This document shows positions 51,415 through 59,485 of a DNA stretch of 64,000 nucleotides, one piece after another. The stretch is from assembly GCA_964447525.1 (NCBI GenBank), contig CAYUSU010000002.1:1-64000 (forward strand), read 5' to 3'. Both the position numbers and the translations under genes were made by a program. The notes beneath the pieces are model-generated. The model saw only the letters and a program-made list of their open reading frames with translations. It had not been told where the DNA came from and searched no databases. This DNA comes from JAFGDH01 sp964447525 (GTDB taxonomy: Archaea; Aenigmatarchaeota; Aenigmatarchaeia; QMZP01; QMZT01). Numbering within the stretch: the first letter of the stretch is position 1; each line of letters opens with the position of its first letter.

Positions 51415-52104
51415 ATGAGAGTATTTGTTATTCAGAATTGTGAGACGGAAGGCATTGGTTATTATGAAAATTATCTGAAAGAAAACGGAATAAATTATCA
51501 AATATTTCATGCGTACAAAGGAGACGAATTCCCTCCCGTAGAAAAATTTGATGTTTTCATAGTCGGTGGTACTCCGGTTTCCGCTTACGAATTCCCTAAT
51601 CATCAAATTCTGAAAAAAGAGTGGGAATATCTTAAAAGAGTTGTTGAAATGAACAAACCTTATTTTGGAATATGTTGTGGAGGACAATTATTGGCAATGC
51701 TTTTGGGAGCAAAGGTTAAAAAAAATCCTGTGATGGAGATCGGTGGTTATGACGTTAAACTGACCCCTGAAGGAAAGAAAGATCCATTTTTCAAAGGATT
51801 CCATGAAACATTCCCGGTATTCCATTGGCATGGGGACACTTTCGGTATTCCGAACGGAGCAAAACTGCTTGTTGAAGGAAATGATTGCAAAAACCAGGTT
51901 TTCAGATACAATAATTCGATTGCCATTCAGTTCCATCTGGAGATTGGTTCCAACGAAGCAATCAAATGGGCGAAGAAATATCCGAATGAGCCTAGAATGA
52001 TAAATAAAAGTGTTGAACAGGTCGTGGAAGAATGTAGAAACAGGGAAAATGAAATGAAAAAATTATCATTCAATTTGATGGAAAACTTTTTCAACAAAGC
52101 CTAA
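51415..52104 (+). CDS. Class I glutamine amidotransferase-like protein (GuaA-type domain)
   Basis: 229 residues. The nucleophile elbow PYFGICCGGQLLA, FPVFHWHGDTFGIP, and the His-x-Glu pair in IQFHLEI form the GATase-1 triad. There is no synthetase domain, so it is a stand-alone amidotransferase or peptidase-like relative, whose acceptor is not evident. Moderately AT-rich. It overlaps the convergent nitroreductase stop by 4 bases. Confidence 0.85.
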   Translation: MRVFVIQNCETEGIGYYENYLKENGINYQIFHAYKGDEFPPVEKFDVFIVGGTPVSAYEFPNHQILKKEWEYLKRVVEMNKPYFGICCGGQLLAMLLGAKVKKNPVMEIGGYDVKLTPEGKKDPFFKGFHETFPVFHWHGDTFGIPNGAKLLVEGNDCKNQVFRYNNSIAIQFHLEIGSNEAIKWAKKYPNEPRMINKSVEQVVEECRNRENEMKKLSFNLMENFFNKA

Positions 52105-52616
52105 TACTTCTCCCAGTGCAGAACGCTTTCCAGTGGTTTCTTTCCATGTGGTTCAGGATTGTTTTCAAAGTATCCGAGCGGAAGAAGAACGACTATGTTC
52201 ATCCCTTCAGGAATCCTAAGCATCTCCTTGATTGGTTCTATGTATCCCTTGTCCACTCCGGCGACCCAGCAAGATCCGATCCCGAAGGATTTTGCCGCGA
52301 GAATCACGTTCTCAGCCGCAGCGGAGCAGTCCTGTACATATCTTTTGTTTTCGGTTGATCCGCATACTACAACGCATGCTCCGGCATCCTTGATGAATGG
52401 CATGGAGATCTCTGCGATTTTAGAAAGCATCTCTTTGTCAGTGACCACAACGAAATCCCACAACTGGACGTTTCTTGCGGACGGCGCGAGCCGACCAGCA
52501 TCTATGATATCTTCCAGAACTTCCTTTGGAATTGGCTTGTCAATGTAAGAACGAACACTTCTCCTGTTCTTTATCATTTCAAGAAATTCATTTTTTGTGG
52601 TGTCCGAATTTATCAT
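52101..52616 (-). CDS. Nitroreductase-family flavoprotein
   Basis: 171 residues from the ATG at 52616. Signatures: FLEMIKNRRSVRSYIDKPI, DAGRLAPSARNVQLWDFVVV and KSFGIGSCWVAG. These FMN enzymes reduce nitro compounds, quinones or enones with NAD(P)H, or remove halogens; the substrate is unknown. The start overlaps the end of the membrane protein upstream, so the two are probably one transcript. Confidence 0.88.
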   Translation of the reverse strand: MINSDTTKNEFLEMIKNRRSVRSYIDKPIPKEVLEDIIDAGRLAPSARNVQLWDFVVVTDKEMLSKIAEISMPFIKDAGACVVVCGSTENKRYVQDCSAAAENVILAAKSFGIGSCWVAGVDKGYIEPIKEMLRIPEGMNIVVLLPLGYFENNPEPHGKKPLESVLHWEKY

Positions 52617-53076
52617 AGAACATCCCCAGAAGGTATCCGTACGCAAGGAAGAATATCACTCCCAGCGCAAGTGAAGGAAGGAAGTTCGAATTCAGCAATA
52701 TTAATCCAGCGGAAAGTCTTGGTGCTGCCATCTCTCCGATCCCTACTGCAATAAGTATGAGCACGGAAAAGCATAATCCTTTTATCATTGAGTTCTTTCC
52801 GATAAGTTCGTTGTAAAGGACGGCGAATACGAATGCGAGAATTATTCCTACTATAAGACCGTTTATCAGGCCGCCGGGTATCGCTCCCATGAGCGCCATG
52901 GGATATATGTCTTCAGCCGTGATAGGGAGATTGCCGTAACCGGAAAGAGCCGTTCGGATGGAGGAAATGACTTCCTCCCTCATCATCACCATGTAGACCA
53001 TGCCGGCGATTGCTGTCAAGAATCCGTAAATCACACCAGCAACAGCCCCGGCTTTGGCTATCCTTCCTTTATCCAT
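52588..53076 (-). CDS. Membrane protein with four to five transmembrane segments, unknown
   Basis: About 162 residues from the ATG at 53076 (MDKGRIAKAGAVAGV); an upstream in-frame ATG overlaps the divergent promoter region. Gly/Ala-rich helices at about 8-30, 65-95, 105-125 and 130-155. Resembles small archaeal membrane proteins of unknown function; no family motif. Overlaps the nitroreductase by 29 bases. Confidence 0.7.
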   Translation of the reverse strand: MDKGRIAKAGAVAGVIYGFLTAIAGMVYMVMMREEVISSIRTALSGYGNLPITAEDIYPMALMGAIPGGLINGLIVGIILAFVFAVLYNELIGKNSMIKGLCFSVLILIAVGIGEMAAPRLSAGLILLNSNFLPSLALGVIFFLAYGYLLGMFYDKFGHHKK

Positions 53077-53160
53077 GATAAGAATATGTTGAGGAATCAT
53101 TTATAATTTTGCTTTTTGGGAAACAGATAAAGATATTAATTTTTTCCCCAATATTGAAAC

Positions 53161-53400
53161 ATGGGACTAGATTACAAATTAAAAGATGGTGATTCGTTTT
53201 ACCGTAATCCTCACGGTGAAACAGATGTTATTTTTATTAGAATTGGAAGCGGAAATGAAATTCATCAAGCAAATGGAACTGATGTTCAAAAATTACTTTG
53301 TGGGAAAACAGTTCGTTTAACCCGATATGGTGATTTGGGTGGAGACGCTTCTTTATTTGAAAATATCGAATGGAAAAAATGGAAAGGATTGTTAATCTAG
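53161..53400 (+). CDS. Hypothetical protein, 79 aa, AT-rich
   Basis: A small, beta-rich looking protein (MGLDYKLKDGDSFYRNPHGE, then DVIFIRIGSGNEI) with no membrane segment or motif known to me. The AT content is higher than in PCNA, which it meets tail-to-tail. TATA-like AGATATTAAT lies about 27 bases before the ATG. Function unknown. Confidence 0.6.
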   Translation: MGLDYKLKDGDSFYRNPHGETDVIFIRIGSGNEIHQANGTDVQKLLCGKTVRLTRYGDLGGDASLFENIEWKKWKGLLI

Positions 53401-54150
53401 TTACTCCTCAACTCTAGGCGCCAGAATGAACGAAAGGTTCACTTTATCTATGTCCTTGAAGTTCAGCCTCATCGGATAATCCGTTCCAAACTCCACGCTG
53501 ACCTGGTTAGCGAGCTTGGCCGCCTTGATCATCTTCTTGAGGTATTCCAGCGGATATCTCGCGCGTACGCTTTCGACGGCGTCAAGCTTTAGCAGTCCGC
53601 TCTCGCCTTTCTTCAGTTCGAGCTGCGTCGAGCTTACATCACCCTTCGCCCACATCTTGAATCCTTCGCTTCCTGCTTCCAAAACGACGGAATCGTCAAC
53701 GATGTCTGCATCGGAGATACCTTCTTCCAAAACATTGGAATCCAGTTCGATCATTCCCTTGAATTCGAGTTGGTCAACAGGAGGCTTCTCACTGGAGATG
53801 TCAAGCAATGGAACCTCGAAGCTCCTTCTCCCCTTTCCTTCAAGAATTATTTTCAGAGAGTTGCTGTCGTCTTCCTTGGATAGCCTGACCTTGTCTTCCG
53901 GTCTTATTCTTTTCAGTATTGCAACAAGATTAGCGAGATTCAGTCCGAGAAGATTCTCCCCGGTAGCGTTGAACTCGTCAAACGCTGAAGCAAGCAACTG
54001 GAAATTCACGACAGCTATCATGCTCCTGTCAGGGGAAAGTAAACTCATACCGTTAGAATCCACCTTGAATATTCCTTCATCAAGTATCTCAGCTATTATC
54101 GGTACTGAATTCTTTATCAGATCAGTATTGCTTAAAGTTAGATTGAACAT
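53401..54150 (-). CDS. pcn: DNA polymerase sliding clamp PCNA
   Basis: 249 residues, the typical length. Two similar halves fold into a clamp around DNA. Recognised by IIAEILDEGIFKVDSNGMSLLSPDRSM, NLANLVAILKRIRPEDKV, and the C-terminal YPLEYLKKMIKAAKLANQV followed by PMRLNF and FILAPRVEE. Preceded by a TATA-like region between 54151 and 54207. Confidence 0.96.
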   Translation of the reverse strand: MFNLTLSNTDLIKNSVPIIAEILDEGIFKVDSNGMSLLSPDRSMIAVVNFQLLASAFDEFNATGENLLGLNLANLVAILKRIRPEDKVRLSKEDDSNSLKIILEGKGRRSFEVPLLDISSEKPPVDQLEFKGMIELDSNVLEEGISDADIVDDSVVLEAGSEGFKMWAKGDVSSTQLELKKGESGLLKLDAVESVRARYPLEYLKKMIKAAKLANQVSVEFGTDYPMRLNFKDIDKVNLSFILAPRVEE

Positions 54151-54207
54151 ATATTTGGCACCTCCACGTTACCACGTATTGTATTAATTATCTTATGTAT
54201 GTTAATT

Positions 54208-54381
54208 TTATAACCTTTTCAGATTACTGTCTTTTTTAACAATGTGTTTGTCTTTGTATACGCACATTGAGTGTAATCCATTACAAGGGACCTCGTTTCT
54301 TGATAAAGTGCATAAACCTATCATCCCGCCCTCTTCAATTCTCGGATTAGTGTATTTTTCACATAAACTTGTTTTTGTCAT
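54208..54381 (-). CDS. Small four-cysteine protein, 57 aa
   Basis: From the ATG at 54381: MTKTSLCEKYTNPRIEEG, then GLCTLSRNEVPCNGLHSMC. Four cysteines spaced C-13-C-8-C-6-C could bind zinc or an iron-sulfur cluster. A longer in-frame extension would run into the OB-fold gene. It sits between PCNA and the OB-fold gene, all on the same strand. AT-rich. No family recognised. Confidence 0.5.
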   Translation of the reverse strand: MTKTSLCEKYTNPRIEEGGMIGLCTLSRNEVPCNGLHSMCVYKDKHIVKKDSNLKRL

Positions 54382-54415
54382 TTGAAATATTGTGAGAATA
54401 AATGTTATAACCTTT

Positions 54416-54754
54416 TCATATTCCTGCCTTCTTTTCGATTTCTCTGATTTTTTTGTAGGCTTCCAAGTCAACCCCTTCCATTCCCTGTATGATCTCTCCC
54501 TGCAACTCGAATTCTTCCTCGTTTGGAATGACCCTTCCGAACACCCTAACGAGTTTTTGCGCCTCGAATGGAACCGGTTCCGTGAACGAGGCCTGTATCT
54601 TCCCCGAACCGTCGTCTATCATTATCGTGTTGTTTTTCTTGTCTATGATAATACCCGTGATCCTCACACGGACGCTGTTACCGTCGATTTCGGATATCAT
54701 TTTTTCAACTGCGGGCAGCCTTCTCTGAGTTACCATCCCGTCTTGATCAGCCAT
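54416..54754 (-). CDS. OB-fold nucleic-acid-binding protein (RPA-like)
   Basis: 112 residues from the ATG at 54754 (MADQDGMVTQRRLPAV). One OB fold: VRVRITGIIIDKKNNTIMIDDGSGKIQASF, then KLVRVFGRVIPNEEEFELQGEII. Similar single-OB proteins in archaea act with RPA in binding single-stranded DNA. The location next to PCNA fits a replication or repair role. Confidence 0.78.
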   Translation of the reverse strand: MADQDGMVTQRRLPAVEKMISEIDGNSVRVRITGIIIDKKNNTIMIDDGSGKIQASFTEPVPFEAQKLVRVFGRVIPNEEEFELQGEIIQGMEGVDLEAYKKIREIEKKAGI

Positions 54755-54814
54755 AATAGTTGATACACAATAAGACTTATATAATTTATATTGGAGGGAT
54801 GACAAATTTTAACT

Positions 54815-56272
54815 ATGAGAAGAATCGTTCTTTGGCTGTTGATATTACTGCTTGTTTTACCTGTCGTTTCAGCCATTGAGAACAACCAGTATTTTACGAT
54901 TGATCCAAACGAGACTGTGAAATGCATTAGCATAAATCTTCCGCAGGATCTCGGTATAAGCTTGGTGAACGAAACAAAGCAGGCAATAATCGAGGCCGAA
55001 TCGTCCTGGCTGAGAATATCATATAACAAGGTAACCATACACCCGGGGGTGATCAACAAGAATCCTTTATGTTTCTATCCCCCTTCGTCGGAAGAAGGGC
55101 AACACACCTTCTACAGGATAAAGGTTTATTCGCCGGATTTGGACCTTATGAACGATGTCAAGGGAGGGTTCTGCGTATCCAGATATGAAGACGTTGATTC
55201 AGGTGTGGAAGCGGACGAGACGACTAATATTTGCAGGATGATGGGTTCCAATTCCGATATTTTCGATATACAGTTCAAGGAAGATATCTCATTCGTTAAG
55301 CCCGGTGAAAGGCTTTCCAAGACAATTTATGTGACCTCTTACGCTAATACCAGCATAAACCTCAGATTGGTTACGAATCTCCAGACCGACTTCTCCTCGG
55401 AGACAATCACTACGTCATCCGAACATCCAACATCAATGAAAAGATTCAAGGTTCTCATTCCAGAAGGCGAGGGGAACTACACAATCAAGGTCATAGGTGA
55501 AATCGTAGGATGCCAGTCCGAATTCTGCAGGAAGGAGGCCGAGACGATAATAAAAGTAAGGGAAAATTACACACGTTCAGGATTTTCCGCGTCCGTCATT
55601 CCGAGAAACATAAACATAAAGAAGACGCAATCTGCCGATTTCAGGGTGCTGGTAACAAACTATGATGCGGATAAAGAGTTTAGGATCGGTGTAACGAGTG
55701 ATCCTTCGATTCCCGTTAGCCCTTCCAACACTTCGGTCATGATCGGGGAGGAAGAGGAAAAAACAATAAGATTTACCTCAACGATCGGTTCGGAAGAAAA
55801 GGGGCTTTACAAGATATATTTCAACATAAAGACAGAGGATGGAGAGCGATTGCTTACGGCTTATCTTTCTGTCGGGGAATTCCTTTCGGATTCCTTGAGG
55901 GACATTGACAATATAAATGAGAATTCCAATCAGAATACGCGAAACGAAATAGAAAACGCTTTCAATCAATGGAAGAATTCGTATAATAATTCCGGTTACG
56001 GGGACGACATTGATGAATACGAAAAATTCAGGAATGAAATAAAGAACGCACAGGGAGACGGTGGAAACGGAGGAGATAACAATGGAAACACAAGTGGTAA
56101 TACAGGGGGGAACAATAATTATACTCCTTCGCCAAGTTCAGGGGGATTCGATTGGACACTGGTGATTATTCCGATTATCATTGCGGTTGTTGTGGTTGTG
56201 TTTTTCATATACAAGAAATCCCATGTAACCGAGGATGACGGATACGCCGAATCATATTCCGGCTTCCAGTGA
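54815..56272 (+). CDS. Secreted, C-terminally anchored surface protein, 485 aa
   Basis: Signal peptide at residues 1-20 (IVLWLLILLLVLPVVSA). Then about 350 residues of beta-rich, Ig-like domains with many NxS/T sites and cysteines, a low-complexity Asn/Gly/Ser/Thr linker (about 415-450) and one membrane helix (about 455-473) with a short basic and acidic cytosolic tail. This is a type I surface protein that may bind partners or the S-layer. The domains look like NEW1/CARDB-type folds found in archaeal surface proteins, but no family is certain. Confidence 0.82.
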   Translation: MRRIVLWLLILLLVLPVVSAIENNQYFTIDPNETVKCISINLPQDLGISLVNETKQAIIEAESSWLRISYNKVTIHPGVINKNPLCFYPPSSEEGQHTFYRIKVYSPDLDLMNDVKGGFCVSRYEDVDSGVEADETTNICRMMGSNSDIFDIQFKEDISFVKPGERLSKTIYVTSYANTSINLRLVTNLQTDFSSETITTSSEHPTSMKRFKVLIPEGEGNYTIKVIGEIVGCQSEFCRKEAETIIKVRENYTRSGFSASVIPRNINIKKTQSADFRVLVTNYDADKEFRIGVTSDPSIPVSPSNTSVMIGEEEEKTIRFTSTIGSEEKGLYKIYFNIKTEDGERLLTAYLSVGEFLSDSLRDIDNINENSNQNTRNEIENAFNQWKNSYNNSGYGDDIDEYEKFRNEIKNAQGDGGNGGDNNGNTSGNTGGNNNYTPSPSSGGFDWTLVIIPIIIAVVVVVFFIYKKSHVTEDDGYAESYSGFQ

Positions 56273-56301
56273 TTTTTAAACATTGTGATTAATTCTTTTT
56301 C

Positions 56302-57318
56302 ATGAAGGCTTTCATGTTCGTATTGTCCGGAATGCATAAGACCCTTCCCGTCGCTGAACTGGAATCAGTGCTGGGAAACCTGACGGAATTCGAGATGCTC
56401 GCCAGCGAAGGGAACTTCTGCGTATACGTAACGAAGAGATCCGGAGGAAGATTTCTGAAGGATATTCAGAAGCGTTTATCAATGACCCGTTCGATACTCC
56501 GGTTTGTCGGGTCTTCGGAAGACGGGAAAATATCAAAACTCGTTAATTCCATCCCGCTGAATTTCGAAAGACCCTACAGGGTGAGGGTTCACTTTCACGA
56601 GAAAAAGAAGACTGAATCCCTCGAAAAAGAGATTGGGGGGATGATCTGGAAAAGATTCGAAAAGACTGGAAAGAAACCAAAGGTCGACATGAAAAACCCT
56701 AAAACATCTCTGGAATTCTTCTTTTCTGACGGAATGGTTTTCTGCGGAATCCATCTAATTGATATCGATAACAAGCAGTTCGAGGATTCCAAGCCGCTCA
56801 ACCGTCCTTACTTCAAACCGGTTTCAATGGACCCGCGGATTGCGAGAACAATGGTCAATCTTTCAAGGAAGACCAGAGGAAGGATGCTTGATCCATTCTG
56901 CGGAACCGGTGGTATCCTCATAGAGGCCGGAAGGATGGGATTCAGGGTGTACGGTTCGGATACAAACAAAGAGATGGTGGACGGTACTAAAAGGAATCTT
57001 AAACACTTCCGGATAAACGGCGATGTCAGGGAGGGTGACGCAACGAAGCTCGAAAAGCAGTTCGGAAAAAGATTCATGGACTGCGTTGTTACAGCCCCGC
57101 CTTATGGGAGACTGTCATCGCTCAATGGAATGAAAATTCAGGATATTTACCAGAAGAGTGTCGAATCAATGGAGAAAATACTCAAAAAGGGTGGTTATGC
57201 CGTTATAGCCGCACCAACAAATATTAATATAAAGACAAATATGCAATTAATAGAAATTCATAAAGAAAGAGTGAACAGGAGTCTCATCCGGAATATAATA
57301 GTGTATAAAAACGGATAA
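56302..57318 (+). CDS. tRNA (guanine-N2) methyltransferase, TrmG10/Trm11 type
   Basis: 338 residues. N-terminal THUMP-like part (about 40-165), then a Rossmann methylase with MLDPFCGTGGILIEAGRMGF, YGSDTNKEMVDGTKRNL and the catalytic VVTAPPYGRLSSL. This is the signature of enzymes making m2G or m2,2G at position 10 of tRNA. Separated by 11 bases from the small gene after it, which has a strong AAGGAGTGATC site. Confidence 0.93.
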   Translation: MKAFMFVLSGMHKTLPVAELESVLGNLTEFEMLASEGNFCVYVTKRSGGRFLKDIQKRLSMTRSILRFVGSSEDGKISKLVNSIPLNFERPYRVRVHFHEKKKTESLEKEIGGMIWKRFEKTGKKPKVDMKNPKTSLEFFFSDGMVFCGIHLIDIDNKQFEDSKPLNRPYFKPVSMDPRIARTMVNLSRKTRGRMLDPFCGTGGILIEAGRMGFRVYGSDTNKEMVDGTKRNLKHFRINGDVREGDATKLEKQFGKRFMDCVVTAPPYGRLSSLNGMKIQDIYQKSVESMEKILKKGGYAVIAAPTNINIKTNMQLIEIHKERVNRSLIRNIIVYKNG

Positions 57319-57329
57319 GGAGTGATCAT

Positions 57330-57626
57330 ATGAAGGCATTGTTTTTCCTGCCATCGGAAAATTATTCGAATGTAAAAAACAAGGTTTCAGAAGATGATGT
57401 TGTTTCAAGGCAGTCTCTGAACTTCAGAGAAGGTAAAGCCTTGGGTTTCGACAAGGAAGGATATTATCTTGAGATTGACGGTAGCGAGGAATCGATAGTC
57501 AAAGCGAAAGAACTTATCGGTGACCTCGGAAAAGAGGTCAGCGGTAAAGAGAAGGAAGATGTTTTGGCGAAGATATCAGAACAGCAAGAGAACGCTGCCG
57601 CCGGTTTCGGAAGCATATTCGGATAA
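57330..57626 (+). CDS. Hypothetical protein, 98 aa
   Basis: Soluble protein beginning MKALFFLPSENYSNVKN, with a KH- or ACT-like beta-alpha-beta rhythm (GYYLEIDGSEESIVKAKEL) and a C-terminal helix. Close behind the tRNA methylase with a strong ribosome site (AAGGAGTGAT at about 57317-57326), so it may act with it, but nothing more is seen. tRNA-Gly follows. Confidence 0.65.
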   Translation: MKALFFLPSENYSNVKNKVSEDDVVSRQSLNFREGKALGFDKEGYYLEIDGSEESIVKAKELIGDLGKEVSGKEKEDVLAKISEQQENAAAGFGSIFG

Positions 57627-57643
57627 ACGAAATTTCAATATTC

Positions 57644-57735
57644 GCGCTGGTAGTCTAGTCTGGTAGGACACAGACATTAATGGATGGTGTATGCTTGCCA
57701 AGCCTGTAACCCGGGTTCAAATCCCGGCCAGCGCA
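57644..57735 (+). tRNA. tRNA-Gly(GCC) with a 19-nt intron in the anticodon stem
   Basis: Acceptor GCGCTGG/CCAGCGC, A73 at 57735; T-arm CCGGG-TTCAAAT-CCCGG; anticodon loop TTGCCAA with GCC at 57697-57699. The 5' anticodon strand is split as CAG (57671-57673) and GC (57693-57694). The intron 57674-57692 fits a textbook bulge-helix-bulge: ACAC/GTGT helix, 3-nt bulges AGA and ATG, and cuts between their second and third bases restore CAGGC/GCCTG. Mature length 73. Confidence 0.9.
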
Positions 57736-57795
57736 TGAATTCTAAATAAAGTTTTTTATAGTAACTTGGAGTAAATATTAACATATAGAGTGCAA

Positions 57796-57825
57796 GACGA
57801 CTTGAAACGAATAAATAAAGTCGTC
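57796..57825 (+). other. Hairpin in the leader of the Pro-rich protein gene
   Basis: GACGACTT (57796-57803) pairs perfectly with AAGTCGTC (57818-57825) around a 14-base A-rich loop, 23 bases before the ATG at 57849. It may be an mRNA leader structure or a terminator remnant of the tRNA-Gly transcript, but no T-tract follows. Confidence 0.4.
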
Positions 57826-57848
57826 ATTCGAAAAATATTGATTTAGGG

Positions 57849-58421
57849 ATGACTGCTATGGGACTTTTTAGAAAAGACGAAAAAAACAAAATGCCGCCGA
57901 TGCCTCGGATACCGGCAAAATCTTTGCCGCCGATGCCCGTACCATCCAACCATCCTCCGATAGCAATGCCTCCGCCGGGAATACCCAGAGGATATCAATC
58001 AAGACCTGTACCTGCGCCGATTGCAGAACCTCCTACAATGGCTCCTCCTTCACCTGTTTCCGGTTCTCCTCCTCTTTTCATAAAGATAGAGAAATACAGG
58101 GAGGTCGTCAAGAATCTTATGGAGGCAAAATCATTCGTACTTAATCTTCGTGATGCGCTTGATGCTTTGAGTGACGTTCAGAAAGAGATATCCAACGGTG
58201 TTCAGGTTGCCCACAAGACACTGGACGAATTGAACGAGAATCTTTCCAGTCTGGATTCATTTTTCATAAAACCTGGCAAGGTTCAGGGAGCTGTTCCTCC
58301 TGGCCCATCAGCGGAAAAACCTGAAGACGCTGGTCCGCAAAAGCCTCCCGTAGACAACTATGTTAAGGATGTTTACGGCCAGCTTGAGAGGTTGCGAAGC
58401 CAGTTGAAATCCCTTCAATAG
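57849..58421 (+). CDS. Hypothetical protein with Pro-rich N-terminus and coiled-coil C-terminus, 190 aa
   Basis: Starts at 57849, or at the second ATG at 57858 (MGLFRKDEKNK). Residues about 12-70 are extremely Pro/Met/Ala-rich (PPMPRIPAKSLPPMPVP and so on); residues 75-145 are a helical, coiled-coil-forming region (VQKEISNGVQVAHKTLDELNE). A short Pro-rich piece and a last helix follow. The plan resembles archaeal cytoskeletal or membrane-trafficking adaptor proteins; no function known. Confidence 0.7.
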   Translation: MTAMGLFRKDEKNKMPPMPRIPAKSLPPMPVPSNHPPIAMPPPGIPRGYQSRPVPAPIAEPPTMAPPSPVSGSPPLFIKIEKYREVVKNLMEAKSFVLNLRDALDALSDVQKEISNGVQVAHKTLDELNENLSSLDSFFIKPGKVQGAVPPGPSAEKPEDAGPQKPPVDNYVKDVYGQLERLRSQLKSLQ

Positions 58422-58492
58422 ATATATAAAATATTTCCTTAATTCTATTATACAAACGAACAACGCAGGTGTAAGCTGCGTTTCCAAGATAC

Positions 58493-58677
58493 GCGGGGGT
58501 AGCCAAGTGGTCAAGTGTCTTCGTGCGTTCTAACGCACAGAGGGGCTAAAGGCGATAGAATGGTTTTGAACGCTGATTCAAGATGATGTCGTTGCTCAAG
58601 ACCTATTCACTTAGAGCTTTTTGCCGTGAGGCGGATGGCAAGGAATGTGTTCGCGGGTTCGAATCCCACCCCCCGCA
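58493..58677 (+). tRNA. tRNA-Leu(CAA) with three introns
   Basis: Acceptor GCGGGGG/CCCCCGC, A73 at 58677. Intron 1 (about 58514-58548, D-loop) has a 7-bp GTGCGTT/AACGCAC hairpin. Intron 2 (58559-58593) splits the 5' anticodon strand ATAG/G, which pairs with CCTAT around CTCAAGA; anticodon CAA at 58597-58599. Intron 3 (about 58615-58646) splits the long variable arm CACTTAG/GTG and has TTGCC/GGCAA. Mature length about 83. T-stem has one C-A mismatch (58654/58668). Ends are set from the cloverleaf and may shift by one or two bases. Confidence 0.75.
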
Positions 58678-58678
58678 T

Positions 58679-59026
58679 ATGAACGAAGGGGTAAAGGTAT
58701 ATATCAACAAACAAAAAAATCCCCAGAAAGAAATATTATTGAATGTTAGGGAAATATTTTTCAAAACCATAAAAAACTGTAAAGAAAAGGTTGGATGGGG
58801 TGTGGTGGTTTTTGCCGATGATCGTTTTTACGTGGCCGCTATGAAGGAGAGAGTGCATGTTGGATTTGCCATAAACGGACTAACCAAAGAAGAAATCGCA
58901 CAGTTTGAAGGAAGCGGCAAAACGATGCGACATATAAAAATCAGATCACTTGAGGACATCAATGAGAAAAAATTAGTGAAATTGATCAAATTGGTAAAAA
59001 AGAAAGCGGTTTGTAAACATTGCTAG
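58679..59026 (+). CDS. DUF1801-like small protein, 115 aa
   Basis: I start at the ATG at 58679, two bases after the tRNA-Leu end; the frame's upstream extension lies inside the tRNA and is not coding. The features NVREIFFKTIKNCKEKVGWG, FYVAAMKERVHVGFAINGL and HIKIRSLEDINEKKLVKLI match the family, whose members bind or deliver small molecules; exact role unknown. The transcript is likely processed out of the tRNA-Leu precursor. Confidence 0.72.
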   Translation: MNEGVKVYINKQKNPQKEILLNVREIFFKTIKNCKEKVGWGVVVFADDRFYVAAMKERVHVGFAINGLTKEEIAQFEGSGKTMRHIKIRSLEDINEKKLVKLIKLVKKKAVCKHC

Positions 59027-59088
59027 TGGAGTACCATTTCGTTATTTCTGCACGATAATCTTTTTAGTCGATATTTCATAATTTATTC

Positions 59089-59346
59089 ATGGCTGAAAAG
59101 AAGCTAATCGGGAAGATAACCCATTATTTCGAGAAGATCGGGGTGGCCGTGATCGAGCTTTCGGATGATCTGAAGGTCGGGGACAACATATCCGTGGAAG
59201 GATCCACGACGAACTTCCAGCAGAACGTTGATTCCATGCAGGTGGAGCACCAGAACATAGACAAAGCCAAGGCCGGGGATGCGGTTGGAATGAAGGTCAC
59301 CGACAGGGTCAGGGAGCAGGATCAGGTCTTCCGGGTAATCGAGTGA
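59089..59346 (+). CDS. Translation-factor-like single beta-barrel protein (EF-Tu domain 2-like)
   Basis: 85 residues forming one beta-barrel like domain 2 of EF-Tu/aIF2gamma: KLIGKITHYFEKIGVAVIEL, LKVGDNISVEGSTTNFQQNV and AKAGDAVGMKVTDRVREQD. Family of small archaeal proteins without a GTPase domain, role unknown. Preceded by a 60-base AT-rich promoter region. Confidence 0.8.
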   Translation: MAEKKLIGKITHYFEKIGVAVIELSDDLKVGDNISVEGSTTNFQQNVDSMQVEHQNIDKAKAGDAVGMKVTDRVREQDQVFRVIE

Positions 59347-59485
59347 TTCTTGAAAAACCGCGAAATCGATTGACTTTGTTATGTATTTTTCCATATGTTA
59401 TACTGTATGTAATATAATAAACAAGCAGACGCTGAGCCAGCGACCCAACGGATATTTAAACCTGCGGCTGTTTAATTTGTTAAAT

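Noticed and set aside
58462..58482. Possible split tRNA-Tyr half (loop GTGTAAG reads GTA at the anticodon place)
   Set aside because: No acceptor, D-arm or T-arm is found around it, so the loop is a coincidence; kept only as a leader hairpin.
58579..58587. A second CAA in an anticodon-like context (ATTCAAGAT) inside tRNA-Leu
   Set aside because: No 5-bp stem can be formed around it that also continues the cloverleaf; the CAA at 58597-58599 gives ATAGG/CCTAT, so this copy lies in intron 2.
59381..59485. N-terminal extension of topoisomerase I
   Set aside because: The sequence contains the promoter-like GGATATTTAAACC and has no similarity to the family, which starts at the ATG at 59486.
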